From Paenibacillus phytohabitans (GTDB lineage: Bacteria > Bacillota > Bacilli > Paenibacillales > Paenibacillaceae), in NCBI RefSeq assembly GCF_013141775.1, contig NZ_WHOB01000029.1:1-64000 (forward strand): 64,000 nucleotides of DNA. Reading direction: 5' to 3'. Below are positions 34,973 to 43,887 of this stretch, piece by piece (the stretch's first letter is position 1; each line of letters begins with the position of its first letter). Below the pieces are notes generated by a model. The model saw only the letters and a list, made by a program, of their open reading frames with translations. It made no database searches and was not told the DNA's origin. Position numbers and translations under genes: made by a program.

Positions 34973-35953
34973 ATGCAGCGAACAGATGTTGTAATTGGAA
35001 TCGATGGAGGAGGAACTCATACGCGGGTTATAGCCGCCGACATAGAGGGGAATATACTTGCCTATTGCAGAAAAGGGAGCGCTTCCGCGTATAGGGATTC
35101 CGCAGCTCAGCATAACGTGAGGTCAGCGATTATAGAAGCGCTGGAAAGCGGCGGCATCGAACCGGGCAGGGTCATCGGCATGGCTGCCGGGGTTGCCGGA
35201 TATGACTCGCCGGAGGATTTGAACTGGATATTGCCGCTCACCGGGGTTCCGGAGCTGACTTGTCCGAGGTGGCACGTCAATGACGCGCTTATCGCCCATT
35301 ACGGAGCACTGCTTGCGCAGCCCGGCATTATTGTCATCTCGGGAACTGGCTCCATCATTATTGCCATTAATGAAGACGGACGTTATTTACGCAATTATGA
35401 TTTCCATCATTATGCCGCAAGTGCCGCCCGGCTCCTCTCATATGATACCGTCTTTGAAGTGCTGGCCGGTCACACAAATTCAAGCGATGAGTTGCTTGTC
35501 GACCGGATGCTTGCGCACTGGAACGTTGCTGCAGTCTCTGAACTATATATGCTTGCAAGTGAAGGGTTTGACGATGACCGGAAAGCCCGGGACAGACGTT
35601 TTGGAGAATTTGCTCCTATAGTTACGGAAGAAGCGGAGCGCGGAAGCTCCGCCGCCGCCCGGGTCTGCGGCAGGGCTGCAGAGCAGATTAAGACAGGCAT
35701 CGGGCTGCTGGCTTCTTCTTTTGCGCAGCAGACCGTCCCGGTAGCCTTCATCGGCAGTGTGGCAAACAGCAGGTATTTTCAATCGGAATTACGCAGTTTA
35801 CGGAAGAGCGGGGCCAACAAACAGTATAAGGTAGTAACGCCACAGCTCCCGCCCGAAGCAGGAGCTATCCTGTATGCATTGGAGCAATTAGGCCGGCCGG
35901 TCACGGAAAATATAATCAGCCGGCTGCAGCATAGCAGCAAGCTGCCTCAGTGA
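34973..35953 (+). CDS. BadF/BadG-type ATPase, N-acetylglucosamine-kinase-like
   Basis: The protein has 326 residues from the ATG at 34973 (GAAGAGGTGT upstream); the ORF is open further left but that part is not protein-like. The phosphate loop GIDGGGTHTRV (about 9-19) and the second ATP motif IIVISGTGSIIIAI are those of the BadF/NAGK group in the actin-like ATPase superfamily. Bacterial members usually phosphorylate N-acetylglucosamine or related amino sugars. It is separate from the sugar operon at 47-58 kb. Confidence 0.85.
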   Translation: MQRTDVVIGIDGGGTHTRVIAADIEGNILAYCRKGSASAYRDSAAQHNVRSAIIEALESGGIEPGRVIGMAAGVAGYDSPEDLNWILPLTGVPELTCPRWHVNDALIAHYGALLAQPGIIVISGTGSIIIAINEDGRYLRNYDFHHYAASAARLLSYDTVFEVLAGHTNSSDELLVDRMLAHWNVAAVSELYMLASEGFDDDRKARDRRFGEFAPIVTEEAERGSSAAARVCGRAAEQIKTGIGLLASSFAQQTVPVAFIGSVANSRYFQSELRSLRKSGANKQYKVVTPQLPPEAGAILYALEQLGRPVTENIISRLQHSSKLPQ

Positions 35954-36017
35954 GCATATACGCAGCGCGTGATTGCTACGGATAGACCTTCATCTGGCAG
36001 CTTCTAGTTTAGGCGCA

Positions 36018-36926
36018 TCACAGCTTCACAGTCGCCTCTTTGGCGTTCCATATGACGGGAAGGCCAAAGAGCGGCGTCAAGCTGCCTAAGGGAATATACA
36101 ATCGCCCGTTTACAGTCCGCGAGGCCAGCATGGCCACCGTTTTGCCGTTCACCTTCGCTGTTTCGCTAAGCGGTTTATGGACCGCGGTGTGCCCACCTAT
36201 AGTAATGATAAGCGCTCCGGTTCCCGCCTCCTGCTTCAGGGTTCCGCCCAGCAGGGCAACCGATTCGCGGAGCGGAACGAATACCCGTGAATTCTCCAGC
36301 AGGAAAGAATCCTTAACCTCCAGCTTTTCTCCATTGATGACAAAGACGCCCGCAATCATTGTCGGCCCGGTGGAATAGCCGCTCTTCACTGCGATGCTTG
36401 CCATATCAAGTCCTGAAGTAGTAATGATCACAGGAGTGTTATTGGCTACCCTTGGATACAGCCAGTGGATATCATCATTATGCATCCGGATGCATCCGGC
36501 GCTGACATATTTACCGATGGAGGCTTCATTATTGTTGCCATGAATGGCATAAGTCGTGCCGTAGGTATCGTTCACTTCCAGCCCCAGCCAGCGGTCGCCC
36601 AGCGGATTGGCCGGATCGCCTCCGGGAATCTTTTCTTTGTAATAGGGTCTGTTCTTGATTTTGACCACAATTTTGAAGCTGCCTTCAGGCGTCAGACTCT
36701 TGTTCTTGCCGGTGGCGACCGGAAAAACCTTCTCCAGCTTACCGGCGCTGAAATAGGCCAGCTTATTCGTCTTTTTGTTCACAATAATCAGATCTGAGGA
36801 TGATGATGACGCTGCTGCGGCTGATCCTGTGAAGCATGCTGTGAACAGCACTGCGAACACAAGCATAAGCTTGATGCTCCTTGGAACATAAGTTGTAGTC
36901 AGGCTGATACGCTCACGCAGATTCAT
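36018..36926 (-). CDS. L,D-transpeptidase (YkuD) with a copper-amine-oxidase-like C-terminal module
   Basis: The protein has 302 residues. A signal peptide (about 1-38) is followed by the YkuD domain (about 45-175) with His129 in AIHGNNN and the catalytic Cys145 in SAGCIRMHN. The C-terminus (about 195-302) is a stalk-like module (FVINGEKLEVKD, VFVPLRESVALLGG, RLYIPLGSLTPLFGL). It should form 3-3 cross-links or attach proteins in peptidoglycan outside the membrane, with the extra module anchoring it to the wall. The ATG follows GGAGGTGG. Confidence 0.92.
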   Translation of the reverse strand: MNLRERISLTTTYVPRSIKLMLVFAVLFTACFTGSAAAASSSSSDLIIVNKKTNKLAYFSAGKLEKVFPVATGKNKSLTPEGSFKIVVKIKNRPYYKEKIPGGDPANPLGDRWLGLEVNDTYGTTYAIHGNNNEASIGKYVSAGCIRMHNDDIHWLYPRVANNTPVIITTSGLDMASIAVKSGYSTGPTMIAGVFVINGEKLEVKDSFLLENSRVFVPLRESVALLGGTLKQEAGTGALIITIGGHTAVHKPLSETAKVNGKTVAMLASRTVNGRLYIPLGSLTPLFGLPVIWNAKEATVKL

Positions 36927-37182
36927 GGTTGCCCCACCTCCAGGTTATGGGTGATACTGGAAACTCTTTTCTACATAGACGTCAGTCTGCCGCATTAGTT
37001 GCACAGCAGCTTGTACCTATTCTTATCAACTCGTCCCTGAGGATTTGAAGCAGAGTTTGCACAATTGTAACCGTTCAAGCGGTGCTTCGTGTGCGGTTCC
37101 ATGAGGATGAATATTAAGTGCCTCCGCCAGAGATAATAAGCCCGCATGACCATTACAGCACCCGCCAAGGAGGCCATTTACT

Positions 37183-37734
37183 TTGAATTCAAACCATTCC
37201 AGCCAGATCAGCCAAAGCGAGCAAATCATCCAGCAGCTGATGACACAGACCCAGCAGGGCACGCAGAATTATCAGCAGCTTCTGCAGCAGGAGCAGGAGC
37301 ATGCCGCCAAATTGCAGGAGCTTAGCCAGCACAGCAATAAGGCCATTCAGATGATTCAGCAGGCATTGCAGGGCCATCAGACCGCAATGCAGCAGCTGCA
37401 GCAGGTCTCGCAGTTAATCAGACAGCTGGAGCAGACCCCGCAGACTGCCGGCTACAATACAGGTGGTATTCAAAGATTCAATACCGAACAACAGGGCTAT
37501 AATACAGGAATCCCAAGCTTTAGCCCCGGTAACACTGGCAATCATAGCTATAGCACAGGCTCTGGAGCGTATAATTCTTCCTTCAGCCCGTCCTTCACTT
37601 CCAATAGCCAGCCGGTAAATTCACTGCATAGCCCAATTAATTCTTCATTTAATCCTCAGCCGCTGCATACACCCATGCAGACAAACCATTCCTACGGTTC
37701 TCCGATGAATCAGGGACGCAGCTTCCAGCAGTAA
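37183..37734 (+). CDS. Gln-rich coiled-coil protein with a Ser/Asn/Gly-rich tail
   Basis: The protein has 183 residues from a TTG at 37183 with AAGGAGG eight bases upstream. The first 85 or so are very rich in Gln and form a likely coiled coil (QIIQQLMTQTQQGTQNYQQL, QHSNKAIQMIQQALQGHQ). The tail (about 85-183) has Tyr-Asn-Thr-Gly repeats (AGYNTGG, QGYNTGI) and Ser/Asn/Pro-rich stretches. There is no signal peptide or helix. Such composition is common in spore-surface and stress proteins of Bacillales; that role is a guess. Confidence 0.75.
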   Translation: MNSNHSSQISQSEQIIQQLMTQTQQGTQNYQQLLQQEQEHAAKLQELSQHSNKAIQMIQQALQGHQTAMQQLQQVSQLIRQLEQTPQTAGYNTGGIQRFNTEQQGYNTGIPSFSPGNTGNHSYSTGSGAYNSSFSPSFTSNSQPVNSLHSPINSSFNPQPLHTPMQTNHSYGSPMNQGRSFQQ

Positions 37735-37760
37735 TATATGCCCGGAATAGCTGCTCAAGA

Positions 37761-37813
37761 CAAAGGGGTTCTCTCAGGCCGCACCAGCGGCACTGCGGGG
37801 AACCCCTTCTTTG
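37761..37813. terminator. Terminator between convergent genes
   Basis: CAAAGGGGTTC and AACCCCTTCTTTG pair around a GC-rich inner loop, after the Gln-rich gene and before the end of the NAD-kinase-like gene. Confidence 0.8.
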
Positions 37814-37852
37814 TATCTGCACTTCGCGCCTGGGCATTCATACATATGCATG

Positions 37853-38860
37853 TTAGACTACCAGCCGTCCTCTCTTCTCCGCGAGGCCAATCGTTGCCTC
37901 TACGCCGGAGTTGAATTCCAGGTAGTCGCTCTCGACTCCATCACTGAAGATTACCCCGTCCTCCGGCATCTGCGAAGTAATTCGCAGCGGCATACGGCTG
38001 TTGATCCTGCCGAAGACCAGATCGGCTGAAGTCGTCCGGCTGGGAAAAGGCTCCCGTACCGTAAAGTAGAGCTCCGGATGATCCCAGGCCAGCTTGAGCG
38101 CCGCGCCGTTTTCCTGCGGTCTGCCCCCATGGACAGACGCATGTGCTTCCAAGCCCACCGTTACCGTCACCTGTTCCTCTGCCTGCCATTGCGCCGCCTG
38201 GCTGACAATTCCCGCTGCTCCGGCGAGAACGCTTTTGAGCCAGCCGGTGGAGCCCATGCCGGTGGAGACAATAATCCCGCTGGAGGACTGCTGCTCCAGC
38301 GTGCCGTTCAGTTCAAGCTGATAACGGGCCGAGACGTGGGTCCGGCGGCCGATGAACAGATCGTTGACACCGTACAGGCTCTGGCCGTCGTTCAGCTCTG
38401 CCCTGGCAAGGGTAACCTCGCGTACCTGCCGCTGGCTGCGGAGCACCTCCGGCACCAGCTGCCGCAGGTCCTTAACCGTGAAGGGCAGCAGCACACCATC
38501 CCAGCGCTGCGGGTCGGGATTTACACCGATCAGCGGCTGCTCCCGCAGGTATTTCAGCGTATTGGCAACCAGACCGTCCTGCCCCAGCACAACTACTGTA
38601 TCCCGCTCTCCAAATATAAAGTTAGGCACATGCTGCCGGTCCAGAAGCTGCAGCCGGCCTGCCGCGCTCAGCTCGGTTACAGCAGCCTCTACCGCCTTGC
38701 GGTAAGTGAAGTCCTCGCTCAAATAATCGCTGAAATCGGCCCCCAGCCGTTCAATATAGAACTGGGCCTGCTGGATCGTATTGTAGCGGACCACCAGTTC
38801 TTCCAGGCGCGTCTTGCGTTTGATCAGAATAATCTTGTTCTCGGATACCGGGCTGCTCAT
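37853..38860 (-). CDS. NAD-kinase-like protein paired with an SPFH protein
   Basis: The protein has 335 residues. It follows the NAD-kinase fold: LGQDGLVANTLKYL (Gly93, Asp95, Gly96; the usual motif is GGDG), IGVNPDPQRWDGVLLPF, the GVND motif (164-167) and IIVSTGMGSTGW (196-207). It differs from housekeeping NAD kinases by an extra N-terminal part (about 1-85) and by Gln94 in the first motif. It may phosphorylate NAD or another nucleotide or lipid, or only bind it. Its ATG overlaps the end of the SPFH gene by 4 bp. Confidence 0.83.
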   Translation of the reverse strand: MSSPVSENKIILIKRKTRLEELVVRYNTIQQAQFYIERLGADFSDYLSEDFTYRKAVEAAVTELSAAGRLQLLDRQHVPNFIFGERDTVVVLGQDGLVANTLKYLREQPLIGVNPDPQRWDGVLLPFTVKDLRQLVPEVLRSQRQVREVTLARAELNDGQSLYGVNDLFIGRRTHVSARYQLELNGTLEQQSSSGIIVSTGMGSTGWLKSVLAGAAGIVSQAAQWQAEEQVTVTVGLEAHASVHGGRPQENGAALKLAWDHPELYFTVREPFPSRTTSADLVFGRINSRMPLRITSQMPEDGVIFSDGVESDYLEFNSGVEATIGLAEKRGRLVV

Positions 38861-39912
38861 CGTCCGTTGCCTCCTCTTGCCGCGCCCGCCCCGTTACCCG
38901 GCGACCCGGCCATAATTCCCTGCAAAAGATCCGGGGTAATATTGAGCTGCCCGATCTTCCCGGCATTCTCAGCCAGCTCCTGGAACGCGATGGCAATCAG
39001 CTTATCCGGATTCATGCCTACATTCGTCAGTGCCTGAAGTACACCAGGTGCTACGCCCTGGAGCGAATTCATCACCACCGACAGCTCGTAGGCCTTGGCA
39101 TCCGCTTCCGCCCTCTGATTCGCCACTGTCAGTTCAATCAGCTCCTGCTTCTTCTCCTCCAGCGCAGTATCGAAGCTGAGCTGCTCTTCCTTCATCTCAT
39201 TCTGCTTCTGCTTCACCGAGCGTTCGGCATCGAGCTGGGTTTCGCGGATCTGCCGCTTCTTCGTCTCCACGGCGATCTCCGTATTCAGCTCATTCTCCTT
39301 CACCCGCCGCTCCTGCTGAATCGAGGCATTGCGCCGTTCATAGAGCGCATCGTCGGCGCTGCGGAGAATCTCTTCGCGGGCCTGCGCTTCCAGCGCGCGC
39401 AGCGTTTCCTTATTCGGCACGATTGCCAGAATGGACAGCCCCATCAGCTCGATGCCCAGCTTCTCTATCTCCGCGCTCTGTCCGATTTCGAGCGTAATTG
39501 TCTTAGCCAGACGTTCACTCGACTGAATGGCTTCCTTCAGCGGCAGCTGCCCGAGCTGCTTCTTGGTCAGCACCTTCGCGATATTGATCACCCGCTGGGC
39601 CAGCTTGTGCGGATCATCCGAGAGGTAGGTATTCTTCCGCAGATTATACGTATAGTTAAGAATCTGTGTAGTCTTGCCGTAATCCACGATCCGGTAGGTC
39701 AGCTGCCCCTGCACGGTCACCGTCTGATAATCAGCCGTAATTTCCTCGAACATGAACGGTACATCAATCGAAGAGACCGGCACCACTACAACCGAGGTCG
39801 TAGGCGCGTAATAATGGAAAGAAATTCCTACACCTTCCTGCACTACCTTACCGTTCTTCACCTTAAGGACATATTCACTGGGCTGGAACTTTACGAAGCG
39901 GAATCCGAACAT
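38857..39912 (-). CDS. SPFH/Band 7 family protein
   Basis: The protein has 351 residues from the ATG at 39912 (GGAGG eight bases upstream). The SPFH domain covers about 10-190 (VSSIDVPFMFEEITADYQTVTVQGQLTYRI, KLGIELMGLSILAIVPN). A charged coiled coil follows (about 195-270, RRNASIQQERRVKENELNTE). The end is Gly/Ala-rich. I see no N-terminal membrane helix, so it is likely a peripheral scaffold. SPFH proteins form ring assemblies on membranes. It is translationally coupled to the NAD-kinase-like gene. The upstream 40 to 130 bases are very A/T-rich with GTTATTAAC-type inverted repeats. Confidence 0.9.
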   Translation of the reverse strand: MFGFRFVKFQPSEYVLKVKNGKVVQEGVGISFHYYAPTTSVVVVPVSSIDVPFMFEEITADYQTVTVQGQLTYRIVDYGKTTQILNYTYNLRKNTYLSDDPHKLAQRVINIAKVLTKKQLGQLPLKEAIQSSERLAKTITLEIGQSAEIEKLGIELMGLSILAIVPNKETLRALEAQAREEILRSADDALYERRNASIQQERRVKENELNTEIAVETKKRQIRETQLDAERSVKQKQNEMKEEQLSFDTALEEKKQELIELTVANQRAEADAKAYELSVVMNSLQGVAPGVLQALTNVGMNPDKLIAIAFQELAENAGKIGQLNITPDLLQGIMAGSPGNGAGAARGGNGR

Positions 39913-40034
39913 GGTCATTACCTCCTGCTGTTTATTTAGTGGTTGATATTAACTTAATGTTATTATTAAATTGTTATTAACAATATCTTAGCAGACTTTA
40001 ATGATATTATCAATATGTTAATAACAAAAATCCG

Positions 40035-40073
40035 CAAAAAAATACCTCACTCTCCAAAATGGAAAATGAGGCA
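40035..40073 (-). terminator. Terminator of the Big_2 protein gene
   Basis: CCTCACTCTCCA and TGGAAAATGAGG pair with two mismatches around AAA, followed by a T run on the minus strand, 13 bp after the stop codon. Confidence 0.8.
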
Positions 40074-40085
40074 GGTGTAAGTAAG

Positions 40086-43000
40086 TTACTTTACAGTGAC
40101 CTTTATTTTGACGGTTTTGCCGCCGTATTTCACGGATATGCTCGCAGTGCCTTTGCTGTTGGCCTTAATCAGCCCGTTTTTGCCGGTAGCTACAAGCTCC
40201 TTGGTGGAAGTCCAGACTGCTGTCTTGGATACATCCGATTCACTGCCGTCCTCAAAAGTAGCCGTTGCCGTCAGCTGCACAGACTGTCCTGCACTCAGCG
40301 TAAGATTCATCTGGCTGACCTCGAGATATTTCAGCACATCAACGGTTACGGGGACTTTGACGGTTTTGCCGCCGTATTTGGCCGTCACATAGGATTTGCC
40401 GTAAGCCACTGCCTTGACCGAGCCTCCGGTAACTGTGACGATCTTATAGCTTCCGCTTTTCCACTCCGCCTTGTCCGTCACATCCTTCGTTTTGCCATCG
40501 CTGTAAGTGATGCTTACTGCGATTTTGGCCGTATCCCCGGATTTCATCGCCAGGTTGGTCACCGATGCTTCGATGACAGTGATCTGATCCACTTCAATGT
40601 TGACCGTCACTTTCTGACCTCCATAGGAGGCGGTGATCGCCGTTTTGCCCTTCAGCACTCCGGTTACAAGACCTTTCTTGACCGTAGCGATTGTAGTCTT
40701 GGCCGAGCTCCAGTCCGCATCCGCCGTTACATCACTCTCTACCCCGGCGGAATCGGTGGCAGTCAGTGTAATCTGCTCCTTGTCTCCGGCAGACATCGTA
40801 ATCAGGCTCACATTGGCAGCCAGCTCATCCACAAGGCCCACATTCACGGTAATGGCCGCCTTCTCCGTACCTATTTTGGCGGTAATCACCGCTGTGCCTA
40901 CAGAGAGGCCGGTAATCAGACCGTCCTTAACCTCGGCAATCTTCTCATCGCTGGAGCTCCACTCCACATCACTGGTGATCGTCTTGTCGCTGCCATCACT
41001 GTAACTGCCGGTAGCCTCGGCCTGATAAGTCTCGTCTTCCTTCAGTTCAATGGTCTTGGCCTGCAGCGCCAGTTTGTCCGGTGTGCCTGCCGTGATTTTG
41101 ACCGTTGCCGTCTTGCCGCCGTAAGAGGCCGTAATTACAGCACTGCCTGTAGCATAGGCGGTAATGGTTCCTTTGCTAACATCAGCTACATCCGCATTAT
41201 CTGTAGTCCACACTGCATCCTCTGTGACATCCTGTGAAGTTCCGTCTTCATAACTGGCCATAGCCGTTACCGCTTTGCTCTGGTCCTTGCCGAGGTTTAG
41301 CTTGCTGACCGTAAGATTCAGGCGCGCAGCTGTTTCGACACTCACAGCAATGGTGAGGGTTTTGCCGCCATAAACGGCGGTAATTGTAGTTTTGCCGGAC
41401 TTGTAGCCTGTAACCAGACCTTTGGTCACGATAGCGATATTCTCGTCAGCAGTGGTCCAGACTGCGCTGTCTGTCACCGTGCTTGGGGTGCCGCTTGCAT
41501 CCAGGGCGGTCAGCACAAGCTGATGAGTTCCGTTCAGGCGCAGGTTCAGGCTGTCGTTATCGACGCTGAGCTTATTGCTTTTACCTACAGCAGCTGTTGC
41601 AGTTACTGTCTTCCCGCCATAGGCTGCTGTTATCGTCACGTTGCCCTCTGCGTAGGTTGTAATACTTCCTTTATCCACATAAGCCACAGCTTCATCACTG
41701 GAGCTCCAGGTTGCCTTGCTGGTTACATCTGTTACCGTACCGTCCGCAAAAGTCGCCTTGAGCACAAGCACCTTAGCAGCATCCACCGCAAGATTCAGAC
41801 TGGTTTCACTTAAGGCCAGATGTCTTGCTGTTCCCACATCAACGGTAACCGTGGCCGCCGCTCCATTATAAGTTCCTGTAAGGGTCGCCGTACCTACGGA
41901 ATAACCGGTGATCAGGCCTTTGCTGACCAGAGCGATGCTCTTATCGCTTGTGGTCCATACCGCACTGCTTGTAATATCCGATGAGGACCCGTCGCCTGCT
42001 ACGGCAGTCAGCACAAGCTGCTTCGTACCGCTAATCTGCAGGAATACATTATCATCGCTGGCTACCAGTTTGCTTACGGCTCCGACTTCGACCTGGGTCG
42101 AGGTTTCAAGTGTGCCGTAGACGGCAGAGATTGTTGCGGTTCCAGCCAATTTATAAGTAGTGAGGGATCCTTTTTTGACAAAAGCCACAAGCTCATCGCT
42201 CGAACTCCATGCCGCCTTAGAAGTGACATCCTCGGTGCTGCCATCGGCATAGGTCGCCGTCAGGGTAAGCGCATGGGTGGAGCTTGTTTTCAGGCTAAGC
42301 TGTTCTTCGCTCAGATCCAGATACCGGGCCACCGCAACATCCACATCCACCTGTACAGACTTGTCGCCATAGGTCGCTGTAATCGTCGCCGTTCCGGCTG
42401 TGTAGCCGTAAATCTTGCCTTTGTATACATAAGCGATACTGGAATCGCTCGAACTCCAGACCGCAGTGCCGGTCACATCTTTGGTCGTCCCATCCGGGTA
42501 GACTGCGGTGAGTTTAAGCTGCTGAGCTTCTTCCGTCTTCAGAAAAACACTCTGATCATCCACAACCAGCTTACTGGTCTGGTCAACCGTTACCTCTACT
42601 GTGGTAGTCTTGGTGCCGTATTTGGCGGTGATAACCGCCGTTCCCTGCTTGTAGCCGGTAATGACGCCTTTAAGGACATCAGCAACCGATTCATCACTGG
42701 AGGACCAGGCGGCCAGGGACGTTACATTCTCCTGCGTGCCATCCTGGAAAGTAGCTGTAAGCTTTACAGCCGAGCTGTCTTTCAGCAAAAGCGCAAGCTC
42801 CGGCTGATCCGCTTCAATCCGCTTGGCCACCTCTACATTCACTGTGACGGTGATGGTTTTTTTGCCATATACGCCTGTGATTGTGGCTGTCCCGGAGGAG
42901 ATCCCTTTGACTGCACCGTTCACTACGGTTGCTACCGCAGCATCGCTCGTGCTCCAGACTGCCTTGTTTGCCACCGTGGCGTCCGTTGTATTATCCGAAT

Positions 43001-43445
43001 ACGTTGCGGTCAGAATAATGCTGTCCGACTCGGCTTTGCGGAGATCCAGGCTCTGGACATTCTGCGTCAGCGCTTTAACCTTCTTGGTTACAGTAACCGT
43101 TGCGGCCTGGGAGAACTTCGTGCCGTCACTATATGTAAATACCGCAACAATCGTAGCTGTCCCTTCCGCCTTGGCCGTCACAATCCCGTTATATACGGTG
43201 GCTACCGCCGGCTTATCGCTGGACCAGTCACTGTTAACCGTCACGTCGCCTGACGTGCTGTCGGAATAGACCGCAGTAGCTGTTAGAGCCGAAGTCTCTT
43301 CCATCGCGAGCGTAAGTTCACTTACATTCAGCACAATTTTGGAGACCGTTACGGTGGAGGCTGCCAGCGCCAATCCCCCGTTAGTCAATACCAGAAGCAG
43401 CGGCAATGCCATCAGCAAAAACCGGAAATAGCTGTTTTTCTTCAA
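40086..43445 (-). CDS. Exported protein made of 13 Big_2 (Ig-like) repeats
   Basis: The protein has 1119 residues. A signal peptide of about 29 residues (ending GGLALAAS) is followed by 13 units of 80-90 residues. Each has the motif VWSSSDxxVAxVxxGxITGYxxGTATITAxYGGKT in varying form and ends in a beta strand before the next unit. These are bacterial Ig-like group 2 domains. I find no SLH, LPxTG or other anchor, so it may be secreted or held by its repeats. The start is TTG with AAGGAGGATAACAGA upstream. The role is probably adhesion or surface structure, by family analogy. Confidence 0.92.
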   Translation of the reverse strand: MKKNSYFRFLLMALPLLLVLTNGGLALAASTVTVSKIVLNVSELTLAMEETSALTATAVYSDSTSGDVTVNSDWSSDKPAVATVYNGIVTAKAEGTATIVAVFTYSDGTKFSQAATVTVTKKVKALTQNVQSLDLRKAESDSIILTATYSDNTTDATVANKAVWSTSDAAVATVVNGAVKGISSGTATITGVYGKKTITVTVNVEVAKRIEADQPELALLLKDSSAVKLTATFQDGTQENVTSLAAWSSSDESVADVLKGVITGYKQGTAVITAKYGTKTTTVEVTVDQTSKLVVDDQSVFLKTEEAQQLKLTAVYPDGTTKDVTGTAVWSSSDSSIAYVYKGKIYGYTAGTATITATYGDKSVQVDVDVAVARYLDLSEEQLSLKTSSTHALTLTATYADGSTEDVTSKAAWSSSDELVAFVKKGSLTTYKLAGTATISAVYGTLETSTQVEVGAVSKLVASDDNVFLQISGTKQLVLTAVAGDGSSSDITSSAVWTTSDKSIALVSKGLITGYSVGTATLTGTYNGAAATVTVDVGTARHLALSETSLNLAVDAAKVLVLKATFADGTVTDVTSKATWSSSDEAVAYVDKGSITTYAEGNVTITAAYGGKTVTATAAVGKSNKLSVDNDSLNLRLNGTHQLVLTALDASGTPSTVTDSAVWTTADENIAIVTKGLVTGYKSGKTTITAVYGGKTLTIAVSVETAARLNLTVSKLNLGKDQSKAVTAMASYEDGTSQDVTEDAVWTTDNADVADVSKGTITAYATGSAVITASYGGKTATVKITAGTPDKLALQAKTIELKEDETYQAEATGSYSDGSDKTITSDVEWSSSDEKIAEVKDGLITGLSVGTAVITAKIGTEKAAITVNVGLVDELAANVSLITMSAGDKEQITLTATDSAGVESDVTADADWSSAKTTIATVKKGLVTGVLKGKTAITASYGGQKVTVNIEVDQITVIEASVTNLAMKSGDTAKIAVSITYSDGKTKDVTDKAEWKSGSYKIVTVTGGSVKAVAYGKSYVTAKYGGKTVKVPVTVDVLKYLEVSQMNLTLSAGQSVQLTATATFEDGSESDVSKTAVWTSTKELVATGKNGLIKANSKGTASISVKYGGKTVKIKVTVK

Positions 43446-43718
43446 TCTGTTATCCTCCTTGTTGAATTATGATTTGAATCTCTTATCGACATATCCCGGC
43501 TTTTAATTCAGGTACTAAAGACTTAATTTTTTTCTTATAACAACGGTAATAAATCGCTTATTCATCTATGTATTTACACAATCCGCGGAAAAAGAACAGC
43601 TCTAAATACACCCTGCTCAAGCGGTAGGCTGAATGCATCATAACAACCCAAACTGAATGTAGTCTGAATAGCCTCATTCTTTTTTTAATAACCTGAAAAT
43701 TCACAGCGGATTTCCGGC

Positions 43719-43773
43719 TTTGCACAAACTCTAATCACCTTTGCACAAACTCGATTCTTCTTTTGCACAAACT
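43719..43773 (+). promoter_or_regulatory. Three direct repeats, candidate operator for the AraC-type regulator
   Basis: TTTGCACAAACT occurs at 43719, 43740 and 43762, with steps of 21 and 22 bp. That is two helical turns, the spacing typical of AraC-family half-sites. The last copy ends 25 bp before a -35 element at 43799. The rest of the 390-bp gap 43446-43836 shows no gene. The assignment to the neighbouring AraC regulator is inference. Confidence 0.6.
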
Positions 43774-43798
43774 AAATTCCAGCTTTGGGTTTTGTCCA

Positions 43799-43827
43799 TT
43801 GAGTAACGGATGGTTATCATCTATGAT
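43799..43827 (+). promoter_or_regulatory. Promoter of the siderophore-binding lipoprotein gene
   Basis: TTGAGT (43799-43804) and TATGAT (43822-43827) are separated by 17 bp. The expected start of transcription falls at the edge of the Fur box. Confidence 0.7.
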
Positions 43828-43836
43828 CATTTAAAC

Positions 43837-43855
43837 GAGAATGATTATCATTATT
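43837..43855 (+). promoter_or_regulatory. Fur box
   Basis: GAGAATGATTATCATTATT matches the 19-bp Fur consensus (GATAATGATTATCATTATC) at 17 of 19 positions. It overlaps the start of transcription expected from the promoter at 43799, so Fur with iron would block the gene. Confidence 0.9.
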
Positions 43856-43887
43856 GGTAATCGATATAATTGGGAGGCCTACTTACA

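Noticed and set aside
40059..41237. Long plus-strand ORFs opposite the Big_2 gene (also 42273-43253)
   Set aside because: They arise from the regular codon pattern of the repeats on the other strand.
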